Source of the DNA: Acestrorhynchus altus
Lineage: Eukaryota; Chordata; Actinopteri; Characiformes; Acestrorhynchidae
Length of the DNA stretch: 64,000 nt
NCBI GenBank assembly: GCA_034509495.1
Contig: CM067507.1
Span: forward strand, 18,203,102-18,267,101
Direction of reading: 5' to 3'
Position 1 is the first letter of the stretch. Each line of letters starts with the position of its first letter. The notes beneath the pieces are model-generated. The model did not search any database. It was not told the DNA's origin and saw nothing but the letters and a program-made list of their open reading frames with translations. Shown here piece by piece: positions 1-12,872 of the stretch. The translations under genes and the position numbers were made by a program.

Positions 1-300
1 CACAGGACCACCACAGAGCAGGTATTATGTGGGTGGTCGGTCTTTCTCAGCACTGCAGTGTGTGTTGCACTGGTATGAGTGGATCAGACACAGCAGTGCC
101 ACACACCACTACCATGTTTGACCAGTGAAGAACAAGGTGAAAGAACAAGGTAATAACAAGGTATTCAGAGAAACAGATGGAGAGCTGTCTGATTAGATCT
201 ACAAAGTGTTCCTATGTGGTAAACAAAGGGAAATGAACAGTGAGTGTAGAAACAAGGTAGCTGTAATGTTGTGGTTGATTGTCTAAAATGTATTTGTCGT
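1..300. mobile_element. Dispersed fish repeat, partial
   Basis: Opens with GGACCACCACAGAGCAGGTA, then CTCAGCACTGCAGTG and a TGAGTGGATCAGACACAGCA segment. The same order recurs at 7318-7500. I know this as a very common palindromic non-autonomous repeat in characin-like fish genomes. The copy is cut by the window edge and degenerates after about base 240. Confidence 0.65.
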
Positions 301-645
301 ACTGGTTTACAGTCAAGTATAAAATCTTTAAAATATTAAAAAATATATAAAGTATAAAATATGAATATTATGAATGAATGAAGTATAAAAAGATTTTATT
401 TCAAAGTGATCTTGGCGCATTTGTATTGGTCCTTTTATCATGAAAATGTGGAAGAACTTCATACAAGCTCTTTTTGTGACAGCAATGATGTGTGTGTGCG
501 CAGTGGTAGTGGCTTTAAGACTGATTGAGAACATCACATTTAATCTCTTAGAAAAGATACAGGCGGCAGTGATCTCTCTCTCTTTCTCTCTTGCTCGCCC
601 GCTCTGCTGGCTGTCACTCACTCAGTGTGTGTACATGTCTCTCAG

Positions 646-749
646 GCTTTGCAAACGCAGCCGAACAGAGACTAGGAGGTCCTGCTGGATTTGGAGCAAA
701 GCAGCCTGTGGCAAGTCCGGGCAGCGGCGGCAGCAGCAGCAACGTCACA
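646..749 (+). CDS. osbpl10: osbpl10 linker exon (probable)
   Basis: Bounded by a good acceptor (tgtctctcag) and a good donor (gtgagt at 750). One frame is open and reads a Gly/Ser-rich linker with AAEQRLGG near the start and GGSSSNVT at the end; it exits in phase 0, as the next exon needs. It resembles the low-complexity region between the PH and ORD domains of ORP10, where human also has an EQL and an Asn-Ile-Thr near the same place. Linkers diverge fast, so this is less certain than the ORD exons. Confidence 0.6.
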
Positions 750-2986
750 GTGAGTGTGAGCATGTGTGTGTGAGAGAGAGCGAGCGCGAGTGTATGGGTG
801 GGCAGAGTGGGAGGGGGTAGCACTTCCTTGGCTCAGGGACAGCTGGGCAGAAAGATAAGAGTGGCAGAGTTGAAGAGGGAAAAAGAGAAAGAGAAATAGG
901 GCGAGAGAGTGAGTGAGTGAGTGAGTGAGAGAGAGAGAGTGAGAGGAGCAGAGCTGTTTTTTGGATACATCTGTATTACTATGAGATGACTTTCCTGGAG
1001 CACATTTCTGAACTGGTCCAGACATGAATGTAAGTTTGAGCAGCATCTGGTTGGAGCGGGGCTGTGATTGCTGTGTTTGCTGGAGTTGTTGTTTTAAGGA
1101 TGGGAGGAGTTTCCGCTTAGGCACTGCCACATTGTTTCTTATAGAGGTTGGAAACTATGATAAGGCTACAGTGGATCAAAGTGTTCAGTTTCCTGCTTTA
1201 TACACCATCATTCATTCATCATTCTGTAGTTTTTTGGTTTGTGCAAATTGTCTTAAGTTGTCACAGAGATTGTGGTCTGTAGTTGGATTTGGGTGGGCTC
1301 AAATTGCTGGTAAGAATAGCATATATGACATGCAAAAGCTGTGTATATCGTCCATAATATGTTCTTATAACTTTATACTGCATGTGTGTGCTTTTTCTAA
1401 CCAACCCATTAAATGTCCCCATGTTTTGGATGAAGTTTTGAATGAGAACAAAACCTTGGGTACACTTTTGAAAAACAACTTATTTCCTGAATTGCATAGT
1501 GTTTCTCAACTCTAGATCTGGAGGTAAGCTACCGTGTACATTTTAGTACTTTCCCTGCTCCCACAACCCCTGATTCACCTAAACAGCTCTTTAACAAGCC
1601 CTTTCAGAGTTGGAATCCACAGAAGTGTGCAGGGGTGTGGGAAGGTCTTGTGATCCTGAAGAAGATTGTAAAGAATTTCTACTGGTCCATTCATTATAAA
1701 GAACAACCATCCATGCTAAATCGCTGGCTCTGTTTTTGACTATATTGATTGGCCCTGTGTGGTGGAATGTTGTGGATGTTTGAGTGACCCGTGTGGTCCG
1801 ACCTTGAGCCTTGTTCGAGCCCTATTCTGCATGTGAGACTGAGAGTTTGGCAGTGTGATAGAAGAACAGAGGAGGAAATGCAGTTTTTGGTCATGTTCTT
1901 CCTTTTCTATGAAATATTCAGGTGAACTGCTGCTGCTGCTGCTGCTGCTCAGAGCACTGAGCCAGGCCATCCCGTTCCATCCCCCTTCCCCCTCACTGAG
2001 CCCCAGCTACACCAGCATCACGTAGACAGATTAAACAGATTTAATGAAGATATGATCATATACTTGGTTGCTTTTCTAGATTATGGCTTATTCACAGAAC
2101 CCAGCTCTATTGCTGACCTAGCCTCCTGGCTCATAATGCAGCTTTTGCAGTTCCCATCTGGTGTTCCTGAGTTGCTCACGCTCATGCGCTCGCAAAAGAG
2201 GGGAAAAAATAGTCCACTGAGACAGAGTGATGCGATGTCAATCTGTCAACAATATCAATGTTTGGGAAGGGGGTGGAGTCAGCCCTACGAGTAATGGAGG
2301 CTTTTTATTCACTTCCCACAATGCTTTGGGGCAGGCGCATGTGGGCCGCTTTACATTATGCATTAGGAACAATGTAGGGCTTTCGCATGAGTGAGCGCAG
2401 CAGAGACCAAACACATTAGCCAGTCCAGCTAAGAGCACCTTAAGACAGCACAGTCTAATAGCAATTATGCTGCTTTAAAAAAAAGAAATGGTATGAGTAG
2501 TGTAGTCAGCTGTTTTGTAATTAGGGCAGTGTTATTTTCTAAGGACAAATCAAGCATGCCATTAGTACACTTGCTCTAGGCTAAAAATATGTTTAGGTAG
2601 GTTTTTATGAACTTATTAGAGATGTACTAAATACATTTGTCCAATGCATTTAAGTATTTGTAAGTACTACATGGGTGAACCTGAACTGGGGATACAGACT
2701 GAGCCTGAACTGCTGTGTTCAGTGTTATTAACCCACACAGAAACAAACAACCATTTGGTTCATTTTCATAACCTTTTTTTTAATTGTTGAATATATGTAT
2801 CGTTTCAGTCACACAAAAAAAAGTGTACTTGTATCTTTAACATGGCAACTTTACTGGAGAAAATGAAACTTAAAGTTTAATTAAAATGATTGTTTTCTAA
2901 TTCATTTGGGAGCATCCGTTCATCTTGAAAGAATCACATTATGCACAAAATATCAAAAGATATACATTGATTTCATATTAAATATA

Positions 2987-3031
<45 letters not shown>

Positions 3032-6000
3032 GTTAATGAAATGGGAGAAAGCAACACATTTATATCAGAGGAAATTGCTGACATTACATATTTCTAATGA
3101 ATGACTGTAATTTAAATATTTTTCTTTTTTAACAAAAAGGTCACCACAGTCCCAGTATTTTCACGAAGAAGCTAGATATGTCATGGCCTGTCACAGTTCA
3201 GTGGAGTTAACAACCGGTTTATGTGTTTGAGCAGCACTCCAGTCCAGATGCAGTGGACCCTGGTGAGGAGAGCACAGACACGGAGGACAATGAAGAAGAG
3301 GACCTGGGGGTGTTGGATGACCAGAGGAGCATCATTCTCCATCTGCTGTCCCAACTCAAACTGGGCATGGACCTCACAAAGGTACAAGCGCAATCTTATA
3401 CATATGCATAGACTCAACAGAGTGCTGTAATTCACAGTTGGCTCCGAGTGGTTCAGGGGTCTAATGCACTACAACTTTGATCCGATGATTGCAGGTGTCT
3501 GACGGAGATCAAAATTGGCCACTCTCTGGCTGAGTAGATGGCGCTCTATACCCACATCACACTTAGTGCTTTGCTGACTGATAAAAGGTGTTTGTCAGCC
3601 ATTGTATCAGAGATGGGGACCCGTTGCTTTCCCCTGAGTACTTTGGCTGCCCAGCAATGATACAAAATGCTGGCAGTTCGAAAAGAGGCTGTGGTTGATT
3701 TCACATGTGTCGGAGGAGGCATATACTTGTCCTCAACCTCCTAGTGTCAGAAACATTGTATGTGATAGGGGATGAGTAGTGGGGTTACTAGATTCTTACT
3801 TTACTAGTGGGGTTGGAGAATTAGAACTTCTAAACTGAGGGAGTAGAAATTAGAGATGTTGTTAATGCAGGTATAATTATTGTGCCTGTGAAGTAGATTC
3901 TGGATGTTGGAATTGCAACCTGAAACAATGTAAACCAAAATATGCATGAATACTTTGGATCAGATATTGACAAACATCAGCTCTAGCTGAAATGTGGACC
4001 CAGTTTATGGAAGAGTGAGCTATAACTCGAGACTGGAGAGGCATAACTATTAGAAAAGAAATTATGCATGTGACTGTTCAGTGAGTTTACAGGGATCTAC
4101 AGGAGCTTTTATGACATCCCTTAATTCATAGGCACTAGTATGGAGTTGGTCCTCTTTGTAGATCTAATGGCAGGTTTAGAAATATGCAGTGAATGAGTAA
4201 GCAGGACATTTGTGATTTTTATTCACTATGAAACAATTACTTTCTTTCCTCTGTTCTATCTTTCGATCTTTACTTGATCTGCCACTTATAGCTGGGTTGC
4301 TTTAGTTTCTAAATGCTCCCACGTTTCAGTATCACCATTCCCAGTTGATCACTAGAATCCTATTCCATTGGCTGGAATTCAGTGATCTTTGACCGTTCTC
4401 TCTTCAAATGTCTCATAAATGTCTTTACAACCCAGACACACAGAGGTCAAGGGTTTGACCAGAGAATAATAAAGCAGTGTGTTGTTTTATGTCCTGGTTC
4501 ACCTTGCTCTTTTTGCAATCAATTTTTTTTATGTTTTACTAAACACTAAACCCAGGGATGGAGAGCAACAGATTAAGTCCAGGATACACAACACAAAAGT
4601 TTGTCATGTTTCAACAGTGCTGGACTTAGCATGGTTACATTCCAGCATAGTACATTCCAGTAAGTAAGTTAACAATTAAGTAAGTCCAAAAGGATTCCAT
4701 GGGCATTCCAAATGTGATCGTGTTAGATAAAGAATGTCTTTTGACAACAGTGAATAAAAAACAAAACAATAATTTCCCACCTGCATTGGAATTATCGTTC
4801 TGGAGACACAAACATGGATCACAATTTAGTTTATATGCATATATATGCATTGCATAATAACACACACACACACACACACATGCACATATATGCACATATA
4901 TGCACATATATGCACATATGGCAATAACCTCTAACCTTACTATAACTTAACCTGTGACAGTGATATAAAATAAATCTAAAATAAGTCTAGCCCTTAAGTA
5001 AAACTTTATCTCTATCCGTAACAATAAACCATTGTGAAACTCATACATAGCTTGTTTTGAATTGTAATATCTGTATAAATATGTAAAATAATGCAAATGT
5101 TACAAAAGTCTTGAACATTTTAGTCACGTATGTATGTATTTTTAAGATATTTACACATTATTTATACCTATAGAAATGGGACTGAATCAAACATGTGACT
5201 TCAGTGATTGAGATAATAGATCAATACGGTGTGATTTTGATGCTATTTACCATTTTGAAAGTAGAGTTGGGTTAGTAAAATTTGGCCCCCAAACAGCTAG
5301 TTAAATGCTGCACTCAAAATACACACAAAGCCTTGCAGAATGGTGCAACACTTGGCAGGTCCTGCAAAGAAGGGTTGTGTTGGACAAAATGTTCTGTTGA
5401 TTTTATCAATGCAAGACATTTTATTTTCATCTAAATTGTAAAGAATATCCCTTCTTTAGTAAGTATGTGCAAACTTTTGAATGGTACTGTAGGTGACTGT
5501 TAATTGTCGCCCAGAACTGTCAAACTAAGTCTCTGAGAGGATCTTCGTTGATACAGTGTAGTTGGAAGAGCTTTCATGAAGTTAACAGGTTTTAGCTGCA
5601 GGAGCAATGCTATCTGAGATATTATCATTTTATAGAATTAGAAAATGATATCAGATTATTTGACTATCATGGCTGTGTAGAATATTAGTGACATAACTGC
5701 AAGAATGGTTACACATTCATATTATTTATAGAACGTCGTGACATCTAATCTGAGTTCTTTGTTTTGAAGATAATGTGAAGTATTCTGAATTCATCATCCT
5801 AATTAGGCTTCATTAGCCTTAAAATTCCTGTGATTTTTCAGACACTTTCTGAGAACATTGTCGTGATGAATCAAGGTCATGTCTCTCCGGCCTTGACAGA
5901 GCTAATGAAAATCTATGGATTATGAAGTCTCTGTCTTAGAACACTTCTAGAGAAGAGGTGATTGTTTCTCTGTTCTGATATTTCCTGCAGGAATTGGGTT

Positions 6001-9000
6001 TTTGTTCAAAGGGATCAATGAATGTTTGGGGGGGGGGTTGGGGGGCTCAGATGAGTAAAGATAATGATGTGTGTTAGAGAGTGTTGAGCCCTTTGGGGCA
6101 AAAACAGAGCATTGATCCAATACAGGCCAGAGCAAATGTCACAGGCAGAATCACAGACTTATTAATACATCTCAGCAGTGGATGGAACTTTATTGATCAG
6201 TGGGAAGGTGAAGAGCACACATGATTGGATCTGTGATCAGAGAGGGAGACTTGGGTACAATTAAATACAGTAATCTGTCTCAGTAGTGGTGGGGTTTGGA
6301 ACTGTAGTACTGGGGGGATGGATTTCTGGACAGTTTGGTGATTGTCCAGATCAAACGCAATCTATTTCTATCAGTTGCCATTTGCCAGGTTTAGTAGGTG
6401 TGTTCAAGCAGGAAAATACCAAACTGCTGGACTGCAGCCCTTAGCTCCCCAACCGTGCTGTAGTCATTTCTCTTGTATACAGGGCTGTCCATATCATTTG
6501 TATTATTTTTATAGTAACCTATTATTTTGGCATTTAGTTGAGTTAATTTATTTATTTTCATCCATTAACACTAATTGACAATAATAAATCACGCAGAGCC
6601 ATTCAGGAATTTCAGAATGCTTTATTGACAAAGTCTGTCACACATCTTCTTATAGCAGTGCAGTTTATCGTTATCTAATTATGATTGATTTTCTAATGAT
6701 AAACACTGCTTTCTGCATACATTTTATAATGCTTCATCAAAACACCTGCCTTGGAATATTATTGGAGGAGCCTGTTATACTGAAAGTTAAGCCCCGTTTC
6801 TACTGAGCAGGACTTGAGTTTCCTAAAGTAAAATTATTTTTGAAGGGTCAACCGAGCACCTCACAAAACATTCTCTCTCTCTATGATGATCTTAGTACTA
6901 CTTGTACTTTTGAGAAACACTTCATTTCACTTCATTTCACTTCATTCATCCTTCATATACATGCAGTTCATGACTGCAAACAAATATGTCTACACAAAAT
7001 CCTACTGCTGTGGGTTTCTTCTATTTGCAAGCTAAAAGCCTCCATTTGTGGAGAATATTCCATCTGCAATTTGACTGATTAGAGTACCTTCATTATCAGG
7101 CTATATACTCTGTCCCATATTTAATATTTCACCTCACAGCTGAAGCATGTGAACTGCATTTAATTTAGCATAACTACATGGTCAATCAGATTACTGTGGC
7201 CACCTCTTTGTTTCTACACTTTGTACACATTGTAGTAAACTCCAGTGACCATAGAGGAGCAGTTTACAGTTCTATACTTGCCGACGGTAGTCCATCTGTT
7301 TCTCTCATCTTCAATGGTCAGGACCTCATCGGACCACCACAGAGCAGGTACTGTGTACATGTACTAGGTGGGTCGGGTACATAGTACCTAGCAGGTACTA
7401 GGTGGGTCATTCTCAGCACTGCAGTGACACTGACATGGTGGTGGTATGTTAGTGTGTGTTGTGCTGGTACAAGTGGGTCAGACCCTGCAGTACTGCTGAA
7501 GTGTTTAAACACTGTTTTTAATTACTGTCCACTCGATAAAACACTCCTGCCCAGTGGGTTAGCACAAATAATCAGTGATCACAAATTACATCTGCACATT
7601 AGGGAGCCAACTCAATGTTTGTACATTGTCCAGATGTTTGTCCTCTTTTTTGTTTATAATTTCATTTAAAATGTTTATCTGTCATGTATTTATATATCCA
7701 TTGCATTTAAAGTTTCAAAGCTTTATCTTTTAGTTTTCATTTTGATACTGATTTTTAATAATGAATTTAATTATTATAATAATGTGATATTCTGGATTTC
7801 TGGAGCTATAATCCATCCTGATCAACAGGAAAACAAAAAAGGTATGAAATATCTCACTTTACATGTAATGAATTTAAAGTCTGACTCTTTTTGTGAGTAT
7901 GTTGAATATGCATCAGTTGATTGACTATTTTTGCTGCCATTCAGAACATCCAGTGGTTTTCCATTTATGGTGGAAACATATATAAGGAAACACAGCTAAC
8001 TTGGTCTGTCTCTCTCCTCTCTCCCAGGTGGTGCTACCCACGTTTATCCTGGAGAAGCGCTCTCTGTTGGAAATGTATGCTAACTTCATGGCCCATCCAG
8101 ATATGTTTCTGGCAATCACAGCTGGATCCACACCAGAAGAGCGCATTGTTCGATTTGTGGAGTATTACTTGACAGCCTTCCATGAGGGCCGCAAAGGTGC
8201 TGTAGCCAAGAAGCCCTATAACCCCATCTTGGGGGAATGCTTCCGCTGCAGCTGGGAAGTCCCGCGGGAGAGAGTGCGGCCCCTCAGGACTACCAGCTCA
8301 CCTTGCCCTGTACCCCCTGCCTCAACCAAACCCGGGGACTGCTGCCGACTGTGGTTTGTAGCGGAGCAAGTCTCGCACCATCCACCTGTCTCAGGATTCT
8401 ACTGTGAGTGCAAAGAGCGCCGCATGTGCGTCAACACACATGTCTGGACCAAAAGCAAGTTTATGGGCATGTCTGTAGGAGTTTCGATGGTTGGGGAAGG
8501 TAAGATTGATTTTATACTTATACTTAAGTTTGATTTTATAAACCAAATATTTAATTTACTGACATTTGAAAGGTTCTTTGTACTGGCGTTCACAAAATCT
8601 TGTAAACTACGATTCTCAATGTTCCATGTACTAGCATTCACAAGGTTCTGTGTACTGGTAATCCCAAGGTTCTATGTAATGGCATATACAATATTCCGTA
8701 TATTAGCCTTCACAAAATTTCATTTACTGATATTCACAAATTTACATTCACTCTGACCTGCACTGTGAGTATTTCTAAGATTCTTTATATGAATATTTCA
8801 ACATGAACATATTCTGTTTACTAGCATTCATAAGATTCTGTATCCTGGTGTTCCCAAGGTTCTGTCCATTGGCAATGGCATGTACAATATTTTATATATC
8901 GCCATTCACATAGTGCCATATACTGACATGCACAAGATTCTATATATCGAGATTCACAAAATGTTATATAATGTTATATACATTTGTGAGATTAAATATA

Positions 9001-12000
9001 CAGGCATCTCTAAGGTTCCATATGTTAGCAATCCCACAATTATGTACACTTGCATTTTCAAGATTGTAGACAGAAATCTACAATATTTCATAGAGTGACA
9101 TTCCCAATAGATATATATAAATATGGGAATTCACAAGATTCTATATACAAGAATTCATTAAAACTATGTATACCTCCATTCCAAAGATAAACTGATCATT
9201 AGAGACATGAACAAAACTTTTTAAGTATTATTAATATTTAAATATTACCAAAGCAGACAGATTTAGTAGTGCGTGTCCGTCAATAGTCAAACATAACAGA
9301 GTATGCAGTATAGCAAAGACGTATGAGTATTCGTTTTCAGACTGTTGTCCACAGATCAATTCAGAGTATTCCCAGCATAGCTTCACAACATCTCAGTGGG
9401 GTAATATCATGCCTGAAGTTCACATAATGAACTGTGCAGCACTTTGTACTTATCATTGCTTCAATGACAGTAACATTTCCATTCCAGTATTGTAATCAAT
9501 ATTGTAATACATTGTAGACACTTTATTTAATTCAGTCGGTTCTGAAGAACTGAATTAAACATGGTTATGAGGGCAGAGCTCTGTGTGTTCTGGATATCAG
9601 TGTTGTAGCCTGTATAGTGTTTCTAAATGTGGGTCCTCTGAAAAAGCTAAAGCCTCACCCCTGAGGTGCATTCTCTTAAGAACTCCTTTCTCTCACCCTT
9701 TTAGCAGTGTGTCCAAAGTATATTCTGTTTCACATCAGCTGACTGTAAATGGACTTTCCTCAGAGTGGGTGACCACTAGCTGCACATGCTATACATCCAT
9801 CTGTCCCTTACTTATACACAGAGACCTCTTCCTCTCTCTTAACTCATCATAGTTTTCCTGCGTATCTTCATTCAAATGCCTTGTAATACAGACAAACGTA
9901 CACAGTGCAGTAGCAGGGAACTCCCTCTCCTCCCTTCTTGACAAGTTTCCAGCAGTGGCAGACTTACAGGTGCTCTGTGAAGTGGATGATGTTTCAGGGA
10001 AGTAGTATCGGCTAGCCAACCTCAGCCAATTAGGATTGCTGTAATTAGGACAGCATTAATTACTTCCAAGACGGATCGTGCTAATCCCCCTAGAGAACTG
10101 CACTCTATGCTAATGAGAAAGAGAGGGTTGATGAGGATTTATGAGGATTTGAGTGGTAAATGCTTCATAATGATTCCACCCAGTGTGCACACAATACAGA
10201 AATAGACGTGGTAGAAGTGTGCATTGTGTTCTCCTATTGTAGCAGCTTTTAAATCTTATGCTTCCGACCAGTGTCAACAATGATTAGTTGATGTACTTGT
10301 GTAGGACATGTGGTACACTGGAATCCCAGTCAGGGATATGTTTGTAGTATGTATGTTGTTCTGTTTTTGAACAACTCATCAAAATGGTTTTGATATTTTC
10401 TGGCCTCACAATGATTCAGTTCATTTGAAATTATAATTCCCCAGGACTTATTTCTACTTTCACCAAAATTCTGTATGATTCAGGAGTATTTTTAACATAA
10501 ATGTATTTTTGCATGTATGTAAAGCTGGAGCACTTGATAGTACACTCTCATACCTGTTTGATCTGGCCTCTGCTGACAGCCCCTATGGAGCTCCATCTGT
10601 GATGCTTTTTTTGAGAAATCTGCTGCATAAACCCCAGTCTACCTCTCAGCCATCTCAGTCTGAAGTGAATCTGATTTGCATTAAGAACAATATGGTACAA
10701 ATTCTAGTGCATCAAAAAATCATTAAAAACCTTTCATAATCACAATTTTCATTCAAAAAGGAAAACTGTCATTTTATTTTCATTAATCTTTTCATGGCTT
10801 ATAGCTCAAGATAACATGAAAAATTAAATTCTAATTTGACTAGATTACTAATCACAGTATCAACTTTAAAACAAAACAGATTGAAATATATCACTTTAAA
10901 TGTAATCAGTATAAAATATGAGTTTAATTTTTTAATTAAATTATCAAAAGTCTTTTTCACACTATTACAATTTTTTGAGATGCATATAGTATAGTATAAT
11001 CACAAGTGGTGTATATAAATTCTTCATAATGATTTCACCCAGCTTGCCCACAATACGGAAGAGCAGTAGTAATACTGTGCATTACATTATTTTAGCACTT
11101 TTTAAATTGTGTCTGCTGTCAAAGTGGATGGATGGATGGATGGATGGATGGATGGATGGATGGATGGATGGATGGATGGATGGAAAGTTGGGACACTACT
11201 CTGAACTGAAGGTTGCCAATTGTGTCAGTGCTGTAAGTCAGTGCAGTAGGGCTGCGCGATATGGACAAAAATAAATCAGATCTTGATATAATATAGCAAA
11301 ATGATTGATGTACAATATATGATGTGAAAAAAACAATGTGAAAAAAAAGAACACCCATAAAATCCTTGGTCTTTTTTTCATTACATTGAAACATTGAAAT
11401 TTGATCTTCATTTTTTAGGAATCAGACATTGTATTGTCTAGAAAATAATTTACAAGTGAAACAACTGCCAACATAGCCAGTGCAGGACATCCTTGCAAGT
11501 CCAGATTGTTGACCTTTCTGTTCTGCTGTAGTTGTAGTGATGCACTGATTGCTGGGTTATGTAGTATATTGAACAAACAAGTAAAGGAGCCACCTGTTAG
11601 AACACAGCACATCTCCGTCTCTGTCTAATTATTTAATGTATATCCAGTTCTAACGGACGTACTGCCGATATAACACAGATCAAGAGCAGAGTGCAAGATA
11701 CACAAGTCTCTTACAATCATAAAATGTCATCATGGGACCTACAGGTAGCTCTTGCTTGTTAAAGTACAGCATGTACCATCATGAAGAGACCAAACTGGTT
11801 TGATTTTCTGTTTGAGGAATAAATAAATGTGTGACATAAAGCTCTTAAAAATACTTGTTAGGTTTTCATAATACATGACTCCATGTTGACTTATCAGCTC
11901 CACTTTAGCCCCACTTCACTCCTGGATAACACATTGTTACAGAATTGTGGAAGATCATTTAGGTGTTTCTTGACTTGAAATAAACTTTTGTGTTCTTGGT

Positions 12001-12829
12001 TCTTCGTTTCTGCCATGTTTCCTTGGATTCCATTCTTATCTTCTAATCACATTCTGGCTATTAAAAGCTTTTTTCCTTATGCACACACACAGCCATCTTG
12101 GTGTGTTGTGTTATTCAGTTTGCTGGTGGCAGTCGAGGCAGTAGAAAAGTGCTGACCACAGCAGCCAGATTCATATGGCTGTGCCAGGCTGCCTGTGCTA
12201 TCTGCAGGACTCTAGAGCCCTGTGGAACAGAGGTGTGGGGGCAGGGAAGCGTGCTGTGCCCCCTCCAGCACTCCTGTCCTGGGGAAACAGATGTGCTGCT
12301 GTCAGACCTGGCCCAATGCCCAAAGCAGATTCTGCCACAAGACAGCTGTCCGTTATGTAAGCAAGAGAAAGGGCCAGGCCAGCATGGATACACACAGCTG
12401 CCTACAGCCCGATTGACGTCTGCATTCACCTCATTATTACACGTTACAAAAAGAGGAGCAGCCGTCAGATGTAGTTTAAAACATATCATCTGAGAGATTT
12501 TGTTTTTTCAGTAAGCGGTTTTGCATCAGCCACTCCAAAACTGATGTAAAGGGCTGTGTCATACTGAAGCAGATTAAAGTAAGATGAACAAAACTACTAC
12601 TGCAAGGTGTTGCTGTATTATTTAAAATAAATTGAGGAGTCATCATTAAAGATTGGAAGTAAATATTTAAATATAGGACAGCATTAAAACAAATAATGAA
12701 GAATATCCTGTTATTGAACTAGTAATTCAACTTCAGTTATTATTATTTTATTTTTTTTCACCCATATATTAACATTAAATATGCAATATTTACATTTCTA
12801 TGAGTTTTATATGATGGAGACCTAATTTA

Positions 12830-12872
<43 letters not shown>

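Larger units (their letters stand above)
3382..8027 (+). other. osbpl10: osbpl10 intron
   Basis: No coding signal. Contains the SINE at 3436-3770, a (CA)n plus decamer repeat at 4861-4920, a G-rich run near 6029-6048, a short CACTTCATTT repeat near 6920-6950 and the dispersed repeat at 7160-7560. The sequence AAACTTTTGAATGGTACTGTA ending near 5491 resembles one end of a common fish transposon, but I could not find its partner. Confidence 0.6.

Noticed and set aside
672..1130. 152-codon open frame on the - strand
   Set aside because: Most of it is the complement of purine-rich (GA)n/(GAGT)n sequence and it overlaps the osbpl10 linker exon antisense. Low complexity, no family.
5470..5491. Transposon end resembling the inverse of TACAGTACCATTCAAAAGTT
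   Set aside because: Only one end was found, so no element could be delimited.
8565..9185. CRISPR-like array
   Set aside because: Units are contiguous without spacers and diverge gradually; this is a eukaryotic intronic minisatellite.
12098..12493. Possible extra osbpl10 or antisense exon
   Set aside because: The flanking exons join in phase to give the conserved ORP10 sequence, so an insertion here would break the ORD. Kept only as a composition oddity.
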